From assembly GCF_008370255.1 (NCBI RefSeq), contig NZ_SEUI01000001.1:27205-91204 (forward strand): a DNA stretch of 64,000 nucleotides, read 5' to 3'. The notes below the pieces were generated by a model. That model was not told the origin of the DNA and did no database searches. It saw only the letters and a list, made by a program, of their open reading frames with translations. How positions within the stretch are numbered: the stretch's first letter is position 1; each line of letters starts with the position of its first letter. The stretch comes from Pseudoalteromonas sp. FUC4. Lineage in GTDB: Bacteria; Pseudomonadota; Gammaproteobacteria; Enterobacterales; Alteromonadaceae. Shown in pieces: positions 62,552-64,000 of the stretch. The position numbers and the translations under genes were made by a program.

Positions 62552-63598
62552 ATGAACCACGCAGTATCACTTGCTCATTCTGCCCAATGCCTAAAAAAGG
62601 CGATTCCTTTGATGGTAAAGTACCGTATGCCGGTAACCCCTATCAACTATGCAATTTGGTACTGTTACATTCAAGGAAGCAATCCTTCACTAAATGCTGA
62701 ATTAGACCATGTTATTGCTGAGCAACAAACATGCTCACAAGACAAAGCAAAAGAAATTTTTGATAAGCATTTAACGCAAGACGATCTGGCTTTTTTTCAA
62801 GAAATGACTGAAAAATTCCATACAACCATGGAGCAAGTCCAGCAAGATATAAGCACCACGCTTGAGCATTCCAAAAGCTTTACAACAAGTTTAGTTGATT
62901 CACAAAATGAATTAAATATGCTTGCTGATGTAAATTCTTATAATGAAATATTAGGTTGTGTAGAGCGCTTAACCGACGACTCTATTGCTATGCAGGATTA
63001 TGCTAGAGAATTTCAAACTAAGTTAGCTTTTGCTTACAACGAAATAAAAGATTTAAAAGAAGCACTTAATATTTCAAAAGAAGCAGCTGATACCGACACA
63101 CTTACGGGGTTTTATAACCGAGGTAAGTTTGATTCAGATATCGTAAAATTTTGTTTTGAATACTCAGAGAAAGCACAGGAAGATTCTCTTGCCGTACTAA
63201 TTATGTTTGATATTGATCACTTTAAACGTTTTAACGATGACTTTGGTCATCAAAAGGGTGACGAAGTATTGAGGTTAGTTGCCAAAAAAGTGAGAGAAAA
63301 TACAACTGAAACAGCAAATATATATAGATACGGTGGCGAAGAGTTTTGTATAACAGCTTATTTTGACACTATTAACGACATAATAGCGTTTGCCGATTGT
63401 ATACGTTTAGCTATTGCGAAATTAGCGATTCGTAAAAAGCATGATGTAACAGCTAAACGTGCTATTTCTGCAAGTTTTGGTTTAGCTATTTTACGTCCAT
63501 TTACTAATAGCTCAGTTTTAGTTGAGCGTGCAGATAGAGCCTTATATATCGCAAAAACACATGGACGAAACCGAATAGAAATAGCCCCTGATATTTAA
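62552..63598 (+). CDS. Diguanylate cyclase (GGDEF protein)
   Basis: GGDEF enzymes make cyclic di-GMP, which counters motility. I start at the ATG at 62552, preceded by GAGAG; the ATG at 62531 lacks a ribosome site and would add seven residues. The 348 residues have an uncharacterised helical N-terminal region (about 1-170, KKAIPLMVKYRMPVTPINYAIWY) and a C-terminal GGDEF domain. The active site reads YRYGGEEFC and the upstream block is DTLTGFYNRGKFD and FDIDHFKRFNDDFGHQKGD. I see no RxxD inhibitory site directly before GGEEF. No membrane segment, so it acts in the cytosol. The regulated target is unknown. Confidence 0.94.
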   Translation: MNHAVSLAHSAQCLKKAIPLMVKYRMPVTPINYAIWYCYIQGSNPSLNAELDHVIAEQQTCSQDKAKEIFDKHLTQDDLAFFQEMTEKFHTTMEQVQQDISTTLEHSKSFTTSLVDSQNELNMLADVNSYNEILGCVERLTDDSIAMQDYAREFQTKLAFAYNEIKDLKEALNISKEAADTDTLTGFYNRGKFDSDIVKFCFEYSEKAQEDSLAVLIMFDIDHFKRFNDDFGHQKGDEVLRLVAKKVRENTTETANIYRYGGEEFCITAYFDTINDIIAFADCIRLAIAKLAIRKKHDVTAKRAISASFGLAILRPFTNSSVLVERADRALYIAKTHGRNRIEIAPDI

Positions 63599-64000
63599 TA
63601 AGCATCAGATGCTTGATTTGTTACGGCTAAAGCCGCTATTAACCTTGGTAGCCTAGTAGGCTGTAAGGTTAATAAAATAGAATTGTTAGAGTTGGCTTCC
63701 TGCGGATTTTATTTGAATTAAAGCATTTGCCAAGTTATTCCTCTTTTCCAAAGTTTCTAAAGTAGTGCTAGCTTAGCCAACGCACATAACTAACTTGAAG
63801 GATTTGTCACTCCAAAAATATAAAAGTTAACATTTGTGTATACAAATTGTGAATAATTGTAACCAGCTAGAGATAGTTTAAAAAGACCTTGCTAGTATGG
63901 GGAACTTACTTACTTAATTTAATTCTTTGATGTACGCTGATGCGGTATTCCCTCTCCTTATTAACAGCTCTATGTTTTAGCACTTTGTTTGCTTGCCTTT
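63599..64000. other. Right-edge non-coding region with hairpins
   Basis: The last 402 bp contain no supported gene. Directly after the GGDEF gene are three palindromes (63601-63613, 63624-63633, 63637-63674); the rest is AT-rich and unassigned. Confidence 0.6.
63601..63674. repeat. Hairpin cluster after the GGDEF gene
   Basis: AGCATC-A-GATGCT, GGCT-AA-AGCC, then a long hairpin with arms TATTAACCTT (63637-63646) / AAGGTTAATA (63665-63674) and an inner stem AGCCTA/TAGGCT with a 1-nt loop. Three stacked palindromes are more than a single terminator needs, and no T-run follows the last. Confidence 0.6.

Noticed and set aside
1-64000. Prophage, insertion sequence, toxin or defence island
   Set aside because: No transposase, integrase, phage or restriction gene was recognised; nearly all genes are core functions in conserved order.

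Overview
The window is a contiguous chromosomal segment of a low-GC marine gammaproteobacterium. Gene order and protein sequences fit Alteromonadales, most likely Pseudoalteromonas: a polar-flagellum cluster of the Vibrio/Shewanella/Pseudoalteromonas type (FlrA, FlrBC, FlhF, FlhG), a CheYZAB-MotCD-ParC-ParP-CheW block, and a ccm operon directly behind it. The genus is inferred from sequence feel and synteny, not from a database match. No tRNA, rRNA, CRISPR array, transposase or prophage gene was seen.

Region 1 (1-7 kb): the 3' end of fliD, a reversed fliS plus small-partner pair, the sigma-54 master activator flrA, a reversed DNA glycosylase gene (tag) lying between flrA and flrBC, then the FlrB kinase and FlrC regulator. 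Region 2 (6.9-25.4 kb): the basal-body, switch and export operons fliEFGHIJ, fliKLMNOPQR-flhB, and flhA-flhF-flhG-fliA. I can read five sigma-54 -24/-12 elements with exact GG-N10-GC spacing, before fliS, flrB, fliE, fliK and flhA. They divide the cluster into transcription units controlled by FlrA, and probably FlrC, together with RpoN. FliA at the end provides the late sigma-28 step. Region 3 (25.4-34.3 kb): the chemotaxis block cheY, cheZ, cheA, cheB, motC, motD, parC, parP, cheW and a DUF2802-type gene. ParC and ParP would place signalling arrays at the pole, where FlhF and FlhG place the flagellum. Region 4 (34.3-37.1 kb, reverse): a FlhB C-terminal-domain homologue and a second, long FliK-like protein.

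Region 5 (37.2-44.9 kb): a complete cytochrome c maturation operon, ccmABCDEFGHI, followed by the lipid-asymmetry lipoprotein gene mlaA. Region 6 (45-64 kb) is mixed housekeeping and signalling: an EAL-HDOD protein, putP, yebG with a LexA box, comEA, dsbB, fadR with a possible FadR operator, a 2-Cys peroxiredoxin, a TonB-dependent receptor, smpB, ratA-ratB, bamE, a GIY-YIG protein, a chemoreceptor, divergent ilvC/ilvY, and a GGDEF protein.

Most of the window is a well-understood arrangement. The parts that deserve a second look are mainly non-coding or organisational. They are the inverted fliS unit, the tag insertion with a REP-like doublet, three near-identical acidic motifs in the CheA linker, the FliK2/FlhB2 pair, a structured repeat element of about 160 bp after putP, and several strong dyads in intergenic DNA. 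I did not find a clear undescribed multi-gene system.
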